From: Stenotrophomonas maltophilia D457
GTDB lineage: Bacteria; Pseudomonadota; Gammaproteobacteria; Xanthomonadales; Xanthomonadaceae
DNA length: 64,000 nucleotides
Assembly (NCBI RefSeq): GCF_000284595.1
Contig: NC_017671.1
Location: 4,001,001 to 4,065,000, forward strand
Direction: 5' to 3'
The translations under genes were made by a program, and so were the position numbers. How positions within the stretch are numbered: position 1 is the first letter of the stretch; every line of letters starts with the position of its first letter. A model generated the notes under the pieces. The model did not search any database and was not told the DNA's origin. It worked only from the letters and a program-made list of their open reading frames with translations. Shown here in pieces: positions 63,214 through 64,000 of the stretch.

Positions 63214-64000
63214 TTACGACTTCTTGATGGCGTGGCCGCCGAATTCATTGCGCATCGCCGACAGCAGGCGGTCGGTGAACGAATTCGATTCGCGCGAGCG
63301 CAGGCGTTCCAGCAGCGACAGCGTGATCACCGGCGCCGGCACATCCAGCGCGATGGCTTCGGCCACGGTCCAGCGGCCTTCGCCGGAATCCTCCACGTAC
63401 GGGGCAATGCCATCCAGCGAAGGATTGCGCTTGAGGGCTTCCGTGCTCAGGTCCAGCAGCCACGAACGCACCACGCTGCCGTGGCGCCACACCTCGGCCA
63501 CCTGCGCCAGGTCCAGTTCCATCTCCTGCTTGCGCTCCATCAGCGCGAAGCCTTCGGCATAGGCCTGCATCATTCCGTACTCGATGCCGTTGTGGACCAT
63601 CTTGGTGAAGTGGCCGGCACCGGACGGGCCGACGCGCCCCCAGCCACGATCTTCGGCCGGGGCCAGCGTGCGCAGCAACGGTGCGATCTGCTCCACCACC
63701 GACGCTTCGCCACCGACCATCAGGCTGTAGCCTTCCTGCAGGCCCCACACGCCACCGCTGGTGCCGCAGTCGACGTAGCCCAGATCATCCTCGGCCAGCG
63801 CCTTGGCGCGGCGGATCGAGTCCTGGTAGTTGGAGTTGCCGCCGTCGATGACGATGTCACCCTCGGCCAGGTGCGGGGTCAGCTGGCCCAGCGTCTGGTC
63901 GACGGTTTCGCCGGCCGGTACCATCAGCCACACCACGCGCGGCACCGGCAGCGCGGCCACGGCGGCGGCCAGCGAATCAACCACCTCCAGGCCGGCCTCG
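63214..64000 (-). CDS. gnd: 6-phosphogluconate dehydrogenase, decarboxylating (short form, N-terminus cut off)
   Basis: The 262 C-terminal residues are visible; the frame runs open to the window edge at 64000. The enzyme converts 6-phosphogluconate to ribulose-5-phosphate and CO2. VIDGGNSNYQDS, CGTSGGVWGLQEGYSLMVGG, SGAGHFTKMVHNGIEYGMMQAYAEGF (catalytic Lys and Asn) are clear. The C-terminus GGHAIKKS and the overall length indicate the short, about 300-residue NAD-preferring form. A SMAG/palindrome block precedes its stop. Confidence 0.93.
   Translation of the reverse strand, partial: EAGLEVVDSLAAAVAALPVPRVVWLMVPAGETVDQTLGQLTPHLAEGDIVIDGGNSNYQDSIRRAKALAEDDLGYVDCGTSGGVWGLQEGYSLMVGGEASVVEQIAPLLRTLAPAEDRGWGRVGPSGAGHFTKMVHNGIEYGMMQAYAEGFALMERKQEMELDLAQVAEVWRHGSVVRSWLLDLSTEALKRNPSLDGIAPYVEDSGEGRWTVAEAIALDVPAPVITLSLLERLRSRESNSFTDRLLSAMRNEFGGHAIKKS

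Overview
The window is a high-GC gammaproteobacterial chromosome segment, very probably from the Stenotrophomonas maltophilia complex (Xanthomonadaceae). The evidence is the uniform high GC, gene content typical of that family (an engB / cytochrome c4 / DsbA block, a plant-type GshA, a LacI-controlled N-acetylglucosamine cluster with TonB receptors), and above all many intergenic GTAG-headed palindromes of the SMAG (S. maltophilia GTAG) REP family. It looks like core chromosome: I see no phage, insertion sequence, CRISPR array, tRNA or rRNA. About 55 protein genes are supported, two of them cut by the window ends.

Layout. 1-3.2 kb: truncated LysR regulator, universal stress protein, an unknown protein, membrane diguanylate cyclase. 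3.3-6.1 kb: glutathione-dependent formaldehyde detoxification (frmR, frmA, a YqcC-like gene, S-formylglutathione hydrolase) with a visible FrmR-type operator. 6.1-13.1 kb: redox and xenobiotic genes, each facing or near a regulator (LysR/ene-reductase, SMI1-like, VOC protein, PhlG-like hydrolase/TetR, LysR/alcohol dehydrogenase). 13.2-16.3 kb: gshA, VIT-type transporter, AraC regulator. 16.3-17.0 kb: a gene-free, deeply palindromic mosaic. 17-24.3 kb: methyl-parathion-hydrolase-like metallohydrolase, engB, cytochrome c4, two lipoprotein DsbA paralogues, an endonuclease/phosphatase-fold protein, EamA exporter/Lrp pair, M23 peptidase. 24.4-30.7 kb: siderophore receptor, a second large TonB receptor, and two exbD genes without exbB. 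30.9-37.1 kb: Slt transglycosylase, cca, SseB-like, zinc-ribbon membrane protein, S41 peptidase. 37.1-40.5 kb: six 54-bp tandem repeats, then an autotransporter. 40.7-53.0 kb: complete GlcNAc/chitin utilisation locus (nagX, nagA, nagB-II, nagR, nagP facing a sugar kinase, TonB receptor and GH20 hexosaminidase). 53.2-56.9 kb: VanZ, MidA-like methyltransferase, pteridine reductase, folK, stand-alone Anbu protease. 57-61.1 kb: three-gene phosphorelay. 61.3-64 kb: BON protein, Gfo/Idh/MocA oxidoreductase, truncated gnd.

How it works together. The GlcNAc locus is the clearest pathway: outer hexosaminidase and receptor, inner-membrane NagX and NagP, then kinase, deacetylase and deaminase, under NagR with candidate operators in the divergent promoter. 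The frm genes form a second self-contained pathway. TonB-dependent uptake recurs (three receptors plus two ExbD proteins).

The most unusual features are repeats and RNA-level signals: a 184-bp tandem triplication fusing the tails of two convergent genes, SMAG elements whose GTAG head supplies the stop codon of the upstream gene, a nested 600-bp inverted mosaic whose modules recur at 63 kb, two other palindrome families, and a hairpin that would mask the ribosome binding site of a TTG-started PhlG-like gene. I found no clear candidate for an entirely new multi-gene system.
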